Below, piece by piece: positions 34,662-43,567 of a stretch of DNA of 64,000 bases (the stretch's first letter is position 1; each line of letters begins with the position of its first letter). Location of the stretch: contig NZ_JAOQJS010000004.1 in NCBI RefSeq assembly GCF_025567345.1, forward strand, positions 1 to 64,000, in the 5' to 3' direction. The stretch comes from Coprococcus ammoniilyticus. Lineage in GTDB: Bacteria > Bacillota > Clostridia > Lachnospirales > Lachnospiraceae. The notes under the pieces were generated by a model. The model was not told the DNA's origin and did no database searches. It saw only the letters and a list, made by a program, of their open reading frames with translations. The position numbers and the translations under genes are program-made.

Positions 34662-36503
34662 TTGAAGTTTTTACTGGCAGCATTAAATACAAAATATATT
34701 CATTCGAATCCGGGGATTTATTCCCTGTATTCTTATTCAGTAAAGAAACAGCCGTCTCTTGCAGAATATATTGAGATTGCAGAATATACGATCAACAATC
34801 AAAAAGGAGAGATTCTTGCGGATATCTATAAGAGAAGGCCGGATGCGGTTGGATTTTCCTGTTATATATGGAATATTGAGATGATCCGTGAGCTCATTAC
34901 AGAATTAAAGAAGCTCCTTCCGGATACAGATATCTGGGTTGGCGGACCGGAAGTAACCTACGATGCCGATCAGCTTCTTGCGGAGATGCCGGAGCTTACA
35001 GGAGTTATGGTTGGAGAAGGAGAGGCAACCTTTTATGATGTGCTGAGAAGATATCTTGATATTGGAAATATCCATAATACTGCGAAGTCCTATGATATTG
35101 GGAACGCTTGTAATACTGGGAATTCCTGTGGTATTGAAAATTTCTGTGATACCGGGGGTTTTCGGGATATTGACGGCCTGGTGCTTCGGGAAGGAGAAGA
35201 TATTCTTTGTACGAAGCCAAGAGGACTTACCGATCTGTCGGAGCTTCCATTTCTGTATTATGACTTGGACACTTTTAAAAATAAGATCATTTATTATGAG
35301 AGCAGCAGAGGCTGTCCGTTCCGGTGCAGTTATTGTCTGTCATCGATTGACAAACGGGTTCGGTTCCGCAATCTTGATCTGGTGAAGAAGGAGTTGCAGT
35401 TTTTTCTGGATCATCAAGTAAAACAGGTGAAGTTTGTAGACCGGACATTTAACTGTTCCCATGAACATGCGATGGCGATCTGGAGGTATATCAAAGAACA
35501 TGACAATGGAATCACGAATTTTCATTTTGAGATTGCTGCAGATATTTTAAATGAGGAAGAATTGGAGTTGGTCAACAGTCTGCGGCCAGGTGCGATACAG
35601 ATGGAGATCGGAGTGCAGTCGACAAATCTGCAGACGATAGAGGAGATCGATCGTGTAATGGATGTCGATAAGCTTGCAAAGATTGTTGCCCGGATCCATC
35701 AGGGACATAATGTGCATGTGCATCTGGATCTGATCGCGGGGCTTCCGTATGAGGATTATGAATCATTTGCACATTCTTTTAATGACGTATATGCGATGAA
35801 GCCGGAGCAGCTTCAGCTAGGTTTTTTAAAGGTGCTAAAGGGTTCGAAGATGCATGATAATGCAGAACGATATGGTTTACAGTATACAAGCTGTCCGCCG
35901 TATGAAGTATTATTTACAAAGTGGATATCTTATGATGAGATCCTGCGGTTAAAGCAGATCGAAGAAATGGTAGAGATTTATTATAACAGCTGTCAGTTTG
36001 AGAACACGCTGCCATTCCTGGTGGAAGAATTTGATTCCCCGTTTGATTTTTATGCGAGCCTTGCTTCTTATTATGATGAAAAGGGATATTTTATTCAGAC
36101 ACCGGCGAGAATCTACCGGTATCATGTACTGCTTCATTTTGCAGAAGAACACTTCCCTAAGAAGACAGAATTGATTCGGGAAATGCTGGTATTTGACTTA
36201 TATCTTCGTGAGAATATGAAGACCCGACCGGATTTCGCCCCGGAACAGGAGGGTGTGAGAGATTTGTTCCGGGACTTCTACATCCGTGAGGCCAACGACC
36301 ACAGATACCTTCGGGAAGAAGACTATCATGGCTGTGACTGGAAATCTATGTCCAGAATGACACACATAGAAAAGATTTATTACAACAGAGAGACGGGAAA
36401 TCGTCTGTCTGAAGTATGCTATATATTATTCGATTACAAACGCCGTGATCCGCTGACCGGGGATGCAAGGTATATGATAGTAACACCTGTCGCATCCATG
36501 TGA
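34662..36503 (+). CDS. B12-binding radical SAM protein (DUF4080 type)
   Basis: About 613 residues. The N-terminal B12-binding Rossmann domain (VGFSCYIWNIEMIRELI, DIWVGGPEVTYDA) is followed by a radical SAM barrel with the cluster motif CPFRCSYC (about residue 220) and the C-terminal region typical of DUF4080 enzymes. Substrate unknown. Between the two domains lies an odd repeat of Asp-Ile-Gly-Asn / Cys-Asn-Thr-Gly-Asn type (about 130-172). Start: GTG 34653 is only 2 bp from AGGAGG, so TTG 34662 is preferred. Confidence 0.88.
   Translation: MKFLLAALNTKYIHSNPGIYSLYSYSVKKQPSLAEYIEIAEYTINNQKGEILADIYKRRPDAVGFSCYIWNIEMIRELITELKKLLPDTDIWVGGPEVTYDADQLLAEMPELTGVMVGEGEATFYDVLRRYLDIGNIHNTAKSYDIGNACNTGNSCGIENFCDTGGFRDIDGLVLREGEDILCTKPRGLTDLSELPFLYYDLDTFKNKIIYYESSRGCPFRCSYCLSSIDKRVRFRNLDLVKKELQFFLDHQVKQVKFVDRTFNCSHEHAMAIWRYIKEHDNGITNFHFEIAADILNEEELELVNSLRPGAIQMEIGVQSTNLQTIEEIDRVMDVDKLAKIVARIHQGHNVHVHLDLIAGLPYEDYESFAHSFNDVYAMKPEQLQLGFLKVLKGSKMHDNAERYGLQYTSCPPYEVLFTKWISYDEILRLKQIEEMVEIYYNSCQFENTLPFLVEEFDSPFDFYASLASYYDEKGYFIQTPARIYRYHVLLHFAEEHFPKKTELIREMLVFDLYLRENMKTRPDFAPEQEGVRDLFRDFYIREANDHRYLREEDYHGCDWKSMSRMTHIEKIYYNRETGNRLSEVCYILFDYKRRDPLTGDARYMIVTPVASM
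35052..35170 (+). repeat. in-frame minisatellite inside the radical SAM gene
   Basis: Imperfect units of 15 and 30 bp with the core GATATTGGGAA / AATACTGGGAA encode YDIGN, CNTGN, CGIEN, CDTGG and RDIDG. Five or so units lie in the linker between the B12-binding and radical SAM domains, where relatives normally have a short loop. Confidence 0.75.
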
Positions 36504-36515
36504 TATAAAGTTTGG

Positions 36516-36826
36516 CTGTCTCATGTTGCTCGGGATACTGCTATTTTACGGATGTGTATGTGTTCGGCCTCATGTTGTCCGGGATACTGCCGGTATACTT
36601 TGTATGTCTTGTTTTTTTCTATTCGTTGCAAATGTCTGATTCGATCATGCTCCTGTGCCAACTCGCCTTTCAGGCTCAAACAGGCACCCACATTCGCTGA
36701 CAATTTGCATCTCATAACGAAAAAAAGCAAACGACAGTACAAAGTGTACCGGCAGTCGCCCGGACAACATGAGACAGGATACATATACACCCGCGTACCG
36801 GCAGTCGTCCGGATAACATGAGACAG
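36516..36826. ncRNA. structured element, family 2, copy 1, in convergent gap
   Basis: A very long imperfect inverted repeat: left arm about 36516-36610, right arm about 36733-36826. Each arm itself holds two copies of a roughly 60-bp unit with CTGTCTCATGTTGTCCGGG. The loop (36634-36712, read on the minus strand) contains the same core as at 39610-39682: TTGTC, GGGTGCCTGTTTGAG, a short hairpin (GCC-TGAAA-GGC), CGAGTTGGCAC, then GAATCAGACAT. It spans the gap between the radical SAM gene and alr and ends two bases from the alr stop codon. Confidence 0.65.
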
Positions 36827-36827
36827 G

Positions 36828-37973
36828 TTACATATATACCCGCGGAACAGCGCTGTTGACGAAAATCGGGTTGATCGGAAATGTAACCATATCGCCTACC
36901 GAGATATTACATCCGGTTGTATCCACGATCACGGAGTTCATACTGATTTGACCTAACACCGGAAGTCGGCAGTCTTTAAAGCTGGCAGTCGGTGATTTTT
37001 TATGGAAAGTGCCTTTTAATTTATAATAAATACGGATCGGAGAGAAGAAATTTGTCCGGAAATCGGTGTGACGCTCCATGCCAAGCCCGTGGTAATATCC
37101 GGCGGAGATAACGGCTGTCTTTGCGTTATGTGACAGCTTGAAGCTGTGGCCGTAGCCGATGTTGTGACCGGCCGGCAGTTCATAGATATCGTCCACACAG
37201 GCGGACAGATTGCAGACCTCATGAAAACCATAATCATTTGGAACCGCAAGTCTGCCAAGAAAGGCAGAGCCGATGCGGATGGCATCTAAGTTCATGGATG
37301 GATATTTTATCATCGAGGTTGAAGATGAGATATGACGGATGCCTACCGGAATGCCGTCTTTCTGGAGTGTGTCACAGAGGTGAGTGAAATCCTGAAACTG
37401 TTTCTTCACATAGTATTCATTTCTGCATGCAGCTGCATGGAAATGAGAGAAGATACCGGTGATCCGCACATGCCTTAGTGACTGTACGGTATCGGCAATC
37501 TGTTTTTCTTCGGAACATAAGAAGCCGTATCTACCAAATCCGGTGTCAATGCAGAGATGTGCATGGACTGTCGGATGGTTCATGTAGGCGGCTGTTTCAT
37601 CGATCACATGCGCACAGTCGGTACTGGTGATGCTGAGCGTGATATCGTGATCGATCGCAGTCGTGATATCTTCTGAGTTATATAAAGGAGTCATCAACAG
37701 GATATTTCCCGTGATGCCGTTTCTACGTAAGGTGACAGCATCTGACAGTTCGGTTACACCATAGTTATCAATACCCTTTGATTGTAAGAACGATGCAAAT
37801 TTTGTAAGTCCAAGCCCATAAGCGTTTCCCTTTAATACTGCTATGACCTTTGCGCCGTTTGCCAGACGTTTGATGATCCGTATATTGTTATCCAGTGCAT
37901 TTGTTTTGATTGTAAGAGTTGTCATGTCCTCAAGTTCCTCCGGTTTCATGTAAGTATTTATCTCATTGGTCAT
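36828..37973 (-). CDS. alr: alanine racemase
   Basis: 381 residues, normal length. PLP-binding lysine in VIAVLKGNAYGLG (about residue 48), the IDTGFGRYGF block, ISSSTSMIKYP and the catalytic tyrosine in NIGYGHSF, with GQISMNSVIVD near the C-terminus. Supplies D-alanine for peptidoglycan. Its last codons lie right at the end of a long inverted repeat. Transcribed divergently from hydE with about 200 bp between. Confidence 0.9.
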   Translation of the reverse strand: MTNEINTYMKPEELEDMTTLTIKTNALDNNIRIIKRLANGAKVIAVLKGNAYGLGLTKFASFLQSKGIDNYGVTELSDAVTLRRNGITGNILLMTPLYNSEDITTAIDHDITLSITSTDCAHVIDETAAYMNHPTVHAHLCIDTGFGRYGFLCSEEKQIADTVQSLRHVRITGIFSHFHAAACRNEYYVKKQFQDFTHLCDTLQKDGIPVGIRHISSSTSMIKYPSMNLDAIRIGSAFLGRLAVPNDYGFHEVCNLSACVDDIYELPAGHNIGYGHSFKLSHNAKTAVISAGYYHGLGMERHTDFRTNFFSPIRIYYKLKGTFHKKSPTASFKDCRLPVLGQISMNSVIVDTTGCNISVGDMVTFPINPIFVNSAVPRVYM

Positions 37974-38208
37974 CTACAGACACATGGTCTGTTGTCGAAA
38001 CTCGCTGCCCGGGCATGAGCGGTTATTCATTTATTTGATGTATCTAGCATATATTCGAAATGCATCATTTTTGTATAAAAACCGACACAGAAATGCAATA
38101 TCTTTGAACTTTTTTTGCATCGTTTGTATGCAATCCGGAAAAGTGGATGTTGTATAAGAGTAAAATGTGATAAACTATTTAGAAATAAAGACAGGATGGA
38201 AACCGTTT

Positions 38209-39261
38209 ATGCATACACTGATAACAGAGATTCGCGATAAACAGAATATTACAAAGGAACAGCTTCAGCTTCTGCTGGAAACAGACAATCAGGAAATGAT
38301 TGAAGAATTGATGGTATGTGCCAGAACGGAAGCGCAGAAGGTATACGGAAATAAAGTCTATATGCGTGGGCTGATCGAGTTCACAAATTATTGTAAAAAT
38401 AACTGCATTTATTGTGGGATAAGAAGAGATAACTGCCATGTTGATCGATACCGGCTGACCAAAGATCAGATCCTTGACTGTTGTCAGAGTGGATACCGGC
38501 TCGGTTTCCGGACATTTGTGTTACAGGGAGGCGAAGATCCGTTTTATACAGATGACCTAATCTGTGAGATCGTATCAGAGATTAAACATCAGCATCCGGA
38601 CTGTGCGATCACATTGTCAATCGGAGAGAAAAGCAGGCAAGCCTATGAACGGTATTTTTCTGCCGGGGCGGAACGTTATCTGCTTCGCCATGAGACTGCG
38701 GATAAGGCACATTATGAGAAGCTTCATCCGAAAGAAATGTCATTTGACAACCGGATTCGGTGCCTGCATGACCTGAAAGAGATCGGTTATCAGACTGGGT
38801 GTGGCTTTATGGTCGGTTCACCATATCAGACGGTCGATACGTTGTATGAGGATCTCTGTCTGATCAAAGAACTGGAACCGGAAATGTGCGGAATCGGACC
38901 TTTTATTCCGCAGGCAGACACACCATTTGGAAAAGAGGCTGCCGGAACACTTGAGATGACCTTACGGCTGCTGTCAATTATCCGTCTGATCCATCCTACT
39001 GTGCTGCTTCCTGCAACAACAGCACTTGGCACGATCCATCCGCTTGGCAGGGAGAAGGGGATTCTTGCCGGGGCAAATGTTGTGATGCCGAATCTGTCAC
39101 CGGTCGGTGTCAGGAAAAAATATCTGTTATATGACAATAAGATCTGCACTGGGGAAGAAGCCTCGGAGTGCTGTGGCTGTATGATGCGGAGAATGCAGGG
39201 AATCGGATACGAGGTTGTGGTTGATCGCGGCGACCATCCATTGTATGACAAGAAAAGATGA
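38209..39261 (+). CDS. hydE: [FeFe]-hydrogenase maturation radical SAM enzyme HydE
   Basis: About 350 residues. The radical SAM cluster motif is CKNNCIYC (in FTNYCKNNCIYCGIRRDN), followed by YRLTKDQILDCCQSGYRLGF, LQGGEDPFYTDD and CGIGPFIPQADTPF, all typical of HydE. It helps build the diiron subcluster of [FeFe]-hydrogenase. A CGCCM motif-like pair (CCGCMMRRMQG) is near the C-terminus. The frame extends to GTG 38167, but ATG 38209 behind AGGATGG aligns better. It is separated by 20 kb from hydG and hydF. Confidence 0.93.
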   Translation: MHTLITEIRDKQNITKEQLQLLLETDNQEMIEELMVCARTEAQKVYGNKVYMRGLIEFTNYCKNNCIYCGIRRDNCHVDRYRLTKDQILDCCQSGYRLGFRTFVLQGGEDPFYTDDLICEIVSEIKHQHPDCAITLSIGEKSRQAYERYFSAGAERYLLRHETADKAHYEKLHPKEMSFDNRIRCLHDLKEIGYQTGCGFMVGSPYQTVDTLYEDLCLIKELEPEMCGIGPFIPQADTPFGKEAAGTLEMTLRLLSIIRLIHPTVLLPATTALGTIHPLGREKGILAGANVVMPNLSPVGVRKKYLLYDNKICTGEEASECCGCMMRRMQGIGYEVVVDRGDHPLYDKKR

Positions 39262-39391
39262 ATGCATATATTGGAGAAATGCAAACATGGGAGAGGCTTT
39301 TTAGCTGAAAGTGAAAATATCTTTGTTATTGCAGATTTTATGAAAGAAAGATGTTGGAAAACATTCTGATTATATTAAGAACTGCATGTTT

Positions 39392-39735
39392 TACATTCTG
39401 CAATACGACAGCAAATAAAATGGGCGGTTTTCTGTCACTGACTAACTATATATTGACATTAGCAAAGATTTCGTCATGCGATGTACATTGCCAGTAAATA
39501 CGGGTGCCTGTCTGAGCCGAAGGCGAGTTGGAGTACATTCTGCAATAAGACAGCAAATAAAATGGGCGCTATGTTATTGTCGGTTGCTAAATTTTCGTCA
39601 GCAGAATACACATTGTCAACGAATGCGGGTGCCTGTTTGAGTCCGAAGGACGAGTTGGTACAGAAGCATGAGTGAATCAGACATGTGTATTCTGGTAGAA
39701 AATTTAGTTGCGATAATACATAGTGCCCATTATAT
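39392..39735. ncRNA. structured element, family 2, tandem copies, in convergent gap
   Basis: Two directly repeated units of about 140 bp (39392-39533 and from 39534), each starting TACATTCTGCAATA and containing GACAGCAAATAAAATGGGCG and the core GGGTGCCTGTnTGAGyC-GAA-GrCGAGTTGG. The second is complete: outer arms 39564-39597 and 39698-39728 (GGGCGCTATG with CATAGTGCCC, GCTAAATTTTC with its complement), inner arm AGAATACACA (39603) with TGTGTATTCT (ends 39693). The core stem pairs differ between copies (GTCC/GGAC against GCC/GGC) but keep pairing. The element fills the gap between hydE and thiC. Confidence 0.7.
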
Positions 39736-39746
39736 ATGCATTCGTA

Positions 39747-41057
39747 CTAGAGAATGTCGATGTACTCATCGGCGAGAGCCTTGTTCATACTGCGGACAGC
39801 ACAGAACTTGCCGCACATACTACAGGTGTCGGAGTGGTCATCCTCTGGCATACGACTGTCGCGGATCGCTTTGGCTGTAGCAGGATCAAGTGCGCAGGCA
39901 TACTGTGCATCCCAGTCCAGGACACGTCTGGCATCCGCCATCTTATCATCGATATCTCTGGCACCCGGAATACCCTTTGCAATGTCGGCTGCATGAGCAG
40001 CGATCTTCGATGCGATGATACCCTGTTTTACATCATCTACATTTGGAAGTGCAAGATGCTCGGCTGGGGTAACGTAGCATAAGAAAGCAGCTCCGTTCAT
40101 GGCAGCAACAGCACCACCGATCGCGCTGGTGATATGATCGTAACCGGGAGCGATATCTGTAACCAGAGGCCCGAGAACATAGAATGGTGCGCCCATGCAT
40201 AAGGTCTTCTGAACTTCCATATTTGCAGCGATCTGGTTAAGTGGTACATGACCGGGACCTTCCACCATAACCTGTACATTGTGTGCCCAGGCACGCTTTG
40301 TCAGCTCGCCCAGACGTACCAGTTCTTCAATCTGGCATACGTCAGTCGCATCTGCCAGACAGCCCGGACGACATGCATCTCCGAGGGAGATCGTAACATC
40401 ATATTCCTCACAGATATCTAAGATCTCATCGAAATATTCATAGAACGGGTTTTCCTGACCGGTCATACTCATCCATGCAAATACAAGGCTTCCGCCCCGG
40501 CTTACGATGTTCATTTTACGTTTATGTTTCTTGATCTGATCGATCGTCTTTCTTGTAATTCCACAGTGTAAGGTTACAAAGTCAACGCCATCTTCAGCAT
40601 GAAGACGGACAACGTCGATGAAATCCTTTGCTGTCAGTTCAGCAAGATCACGCTGATAGTGGATAACACTGTCATAGATCGGAACGGTACCGATCATAGC
40701 AGGACATTCGCTTGTCAGCTTCTGACGGAATGGCTGTGTATTTCCATGACTGGACAGATCCATGATCGCTTCTGCGCCCATATTAACAGCGCTCATTACC
40801 TTTTCCATTTCAATGTTATAGTCCTTGCAGTCTCTGGATACTCCAAGGTTTACGTTAATTTTGGTACGCAGCATACTGCCGACACCTTCAGGATTTAGAC
40901 AGGTATGTTTCTTATTTGCACAGATGGCAACCTGTCCCTTTGCAACTAAATCCCTGAGCGCCTCGACAGCCATATGTTCCTTTTCCGCTACGATCTTTAT
41001 CTGCGGAGTGATGATTCCTTTTCTGGCTGCGTCCATTTGTGTTGTGTAATTTTCCAT
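39747..41057 (-). CDS. thiC: phosphomethylpyrimidine synthase ThiC
   Basis: 436 residues. Makes the HMP-phosphate part of thiamine from aminoimidazole ribotide with a SAM-dependent [4Fe-4S] cluster. Seen are MDLSSHGNT, MVEGPGHVPLNQI, APFYVLGPLVTDIAPGYDHI and a C-terminal cluster motif CSMCGKFC, the spacing CX2CX3C found in clostridial and archaeal members (E. coli type has CX2CX4C). Controlled by a TPP riboswitch 75-190 bp upstream; AGGAGG precedes the ATG. Confidence 0.96.
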   Translation of the reverse strand: MENYTTQMDAARKGIITPQIKIVAEKEHMAVEALRDLVAKGQVAICANKKHTCLNPEGVGSMLRTKINVNLGVSRDCKDYNIEMEKVMSAVNMGAEAIMDLSSHGNTQPFRQKLTSECPAMIGTVPIYDSVIHYQRDLAELTAKDFIDVVRLHAEDGVDFVTLHCGITRKTIDQIKKHKRKMNIVSRGGSLVFAWMSMTGQENPFYEYFDEILDICEEYDVTISLGDACRPGCLADATDVCQIEELVRLGELTKRAWAHNVQVMVEGPGHVPLNQIAANMEVQKTLCMGAPFYVLGPLVTDIAPGYDHITSAIGGAVAAMNGAAFLCYVTPAEHLALPNVDDVKQGIIASKIAAHAADIAKGIPGARDIDDKMADARRVLDWDAQYACALDPATAKAIRDSRMPEDDHSDTCSMCGKFCAVRSMNKALADEYIDIL

Positions 41058-41129
41058 ATTATCCTCCTACTACAACCAATGTTATTTTACGTGGCAGAAA
41101 GTGGTGCTCCCGATCTGCCACAGAGCAAT

Positions 41130-41246
41130 AAAAAAAGATGCCGCAGGGCACCTCTAATACACATCCCTACGTTAGCATTACCTAAATCAGGTTCACAGGT
41201 CGAGAACTTCATTCTCCTCTCAGCCGGCTAATTTGTCAGCTCCCTG
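41130..41246 (-). promoter_or_regulatory. TPP riboswitch with terminator, controlling thiC
   Basis: Read on the minus strand: the aptamer (41246 to 41161) has GGCTGAGAGGAG, ACCTGATTTAGGTAATGC and TAACGTAGGGATGT, the invariant THI-box blocks. It is followed by a 7-bp hairpin (AGGTGCC-CTGC-GGCATCT, 41136-41153) and a T7 run, so transcription should stop when TPP is bound. Confidence 0.96.
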
Positions 41247-41347
41247 AATATATAAATATCTGGAAATATTATATGCCAGAATACGACATAATTCAATGAT
41301 ATTTTTCAAGATAAAAGTAAAATATAATTTCGCATCCGGTGCGGAGA

Positions 41348-42691
41348 TCAGGTGCAATACCGGAAAGTACGGTCTGTCAGAATCCTTGCAAATATCAGAC
41401 CGAGGGGAAGGGTAATAATGATCATGATCGCAGATGAAAACCATGAAACAGCCTCTGTTAAGGACATAATACCAAGATTGTAGAAAGCACGGTAAAGGTA
41501 AAGTCCCGGAACCATGATAACGATGGACGGAACGGTCAGAGAGATTCTTGGATATCCGTTATTTCTTTTTATAATGGAGGCAAGAAGACCAGCGGTTAAT
41601 GCGCCTGCAAATGCGGCAGCAGCCGGAGGGGTGCTTGTATAATCGACAAGCTCCAGCCGGAGAGTATTTGCAACTGCTCCGATACAGGCAGCAGTTGCAG
41701 CCATCGGAACCGAGCTGTTAAACATAATGGAGAAACCGAAGACTCCGCAGAAGCTTGTAATGATCCGCAGGATAAGCTTTGTACCTACAGCCAGATTCAA
41801 AGCGGAGAAATCCTGAGGATGAAAATGTAACAGCAATGCCATGATCCAGGCGAACATAGTGGCTACTAAAACTATGATGACAGAGTAGCTCAGACGTTCA
41901 AGCCCGGACCGAAGATCCAGTTTAGCCAGGTCAATGCCGCTTGTTATGAATGGAAATCCGGGGATGATAAACAGCATTGAGCAGATATAGCCAGCTTCAT
42001 GGAGTGCAGATACGTGGAAGAAGATTTCTGCAAGGTGAAAGCAGATGGCATATGTCATGCATGCGGCTGATATGGATACTGCTATGTTAAAGAAAAGGGT
42101 AAAATGGTGCTTGATCATTTTGGTACGGATGACATTTCCAACACCGGCTGCAATAAAAGCAAGGATCATTTCAACAGGACCGCCGCCTAATAGGAAGGTA
42201 AATGCACAACAGGCGAGGGCTGAAGCCAGACCCAGTTTTGCAGGTGAATAAAGTGTATGGATCTTCTCAATCTGATCAAGACGCCGGTGAATCTCTTCGC
42301 CCGTCAGATGGGCTTCTTCTTTTGGGAAATTGTCAACGAATTGTTCCATCCGATAGAGCTTCGAGGTGTTTACACCGGTATTCGCAATGCTCAGAGACTG
42401 TGAAACGCAGTCGGTTCCATCAAAACAGTTGAATTCAATGGACATCAATCCGACATCAACGGTGCAGGTTACGCCCAGTTCTTTGGACAGGCGGTTCATG
42501 GAAGTACGAACACGCCAGGCACCTGTTCCACAGGAGAGCATAATTAACCCGACCCTTCCAATAACAGAGGCTTTTTCTATCAGCCCCGCCTTGGCGATCA
42601 GGACATTGCTATCGTTTTTTACATAATCATGCCATGGAATTTCCATATGGTTTTTTTCCATGATATCTGTATAATTACTGTTCTTTGGCAT
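41348..42691 (-). CDS. threonine/serine exporter family protein (ThrE-like)
   Basis: About 447 residues. The N-terminal cytosolic part carries the family blocks VIGRVGLIMLSCGTGAWRVR and SIANTGVNTSKLYRMEQ. Then come five helices (ThrE_1/DUF1212), the loop FITSGIDLAKLDLRSGLERL, and a second set of helices with FCGVFGFSIMFNSSV and LTVPSIVIMVPGLYLYRA (ThrE_2). Relatives export threonine and serine. The start is ATG 42691 (GGAGGAG upstream) rather than the TTG further up; it overlaps the end of the preceding gene, so the two are coupled. Confidence 0.9.
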   Translation of the reverse strand: MPKNSNYTDIMEKNHMEIPWHDYVKNDSNVLIAKAGLIEKASVIGRVGLIMLSCGTGAWRVRTSMNRLSKELGVTCTVDVGLMSIEFNCFDGTDCVSQSLSIANTGVNTSKLYRMEQFVDNFPKEEAHLTGEEIHRRLDQIEKIHTLYSPAKLGLASALACCAFTFLLGGGPVEMILAFIAAGVGNVIRTKMIKHHFTLFFNIAVSISAACMTYAICFHLAEIFFHVSALHEAGYICSMLFIIPGFPFITSGIDLAKLDLRSGLERLSYSVIIVLVATMFAWIMALLLHFHPQDFSALNLAVGTKLILRIITSFCGVFGFSIMFNSSVPMAATAACIGAVANTLRLELVDYTSTPPAAAAFAGALTAGLLASIIKRNNGYPRISLTVPSIVIMVPGLYLYRAFYNLGIMSLTEAVSWFSSAIMIIITLPLGLIFARILTDRTFRYCT

Positions 42692-43442
42692 AGATGATCT
42701 CCTCCGCTTTTTCAATATGATGTTCCAGATTCGTCAGGAATAATGAATTTGGAAGAAATATGCCGATTTCATCATATCGGGAATTATTTTTCACCAGAGA
42801 ATCCTGCCCGTAGAAAATGTAGGACATAGGAAGCTCCTTTTCCAGTGCAATCATAAGATCCCATACAGCAGAATATGCTTCTGCTTCTGTCTCCTTTTGC
42901 TTTACAGTATCGGGAAGCTCGCAAATCAACAGTACACCGTCACTTTTTTCCAGAATCTTCTGTTCCGGTTTCATGTCATTTGCGGCATAATCGTGACTGT
43001 ATCTGTATGCGCGGGCTAGATAGATATTTTTATTGTTTCTAAGTGTCTGATAGATCTTATGAAAATGACGATATTCTTTTTCCCGGATCGAAGTTTTGTA
43101 TTCAGGAAGCAACTGACCATTATCATCTGTCATAATGACAGGATTTGTTTTGCCATCTGCGTTGAATCGATATGGGATCAGAAAGGAATTGCGCAGAAGA
43201 TCAAACAGGGTATTGTTGCAGATCGCCATAAGAAATGCAGACAGATCCCGGTTATGATAGGAATTGAATAGTGCCTGTGCAAATTCTTCTGCCGGAAGTG
43301 GTGCGTCGTAAGCATCATCGTTATAGCACAGGTAATTTGCAAATGTTTCCTGTAATTTCTCACATGCCCATGAATCATTCAGGATTTTTTCAAATAAGAA
43401 ATCTGCTTTTTTTTCTCGTGGAAAAATTGTAGTTTCGTTCAT
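42675..43442 (-). CDS. hypothetical protein coupled to the ThrE-like exporter
   Basis: 255 residues, soluble, mostly helical N-terminus (EKILNDSWACEKLQETFANY), then a mixed region with VIMTDDNGQLLPEYKTS and a C-terminal EKELPMSYIFYGQDSLVKN. I do not recognise the family. It overlaps the exporter start by 17 bp and is divergent from a LysR regulator, so it may belong to the exporter's function or its control. Confidence 0.75.
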   Translation of the reverse strand: MNETTIFPREKKADFLFEKILNDSWACEKLQETFANYLCYNDDAYDAPLPAEEFAQALFNSYHNRDLSAFLMAICNNTLFDLLRNSFLIPYRFNADGKTNPVIMTDDNGQLLPEYKTSIREKEYRHFHKIYQTLRNNKNIYLARAYRYSHDYAANDMKPEQKILEKSDGVLLICELPDTVKQKETEAEAYSAVWDLMIALEKELPMSYIFYGQDSLVKNNSRYDEIGIFLPNSLFLTNLEHHIEKAEEIIYAKEQ

Positions 43443-43567
43443 GCTTAACCGACTTCCTTTCTTTTTCTGTTATGCACAATTATACTATTGGCAGAAAGAT
43501 AAGTAAAAGATATAATTGATATGATAGACATAATCATTTGACATGATAAAAGAAACGGAGAAGACAG

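Noticed and set aside
36521..36821. Overlapping short frames in the radical SAM/alr gap
   Set aside because: They arise from the long inverted repeat and appear on both strands; no ribosome site.
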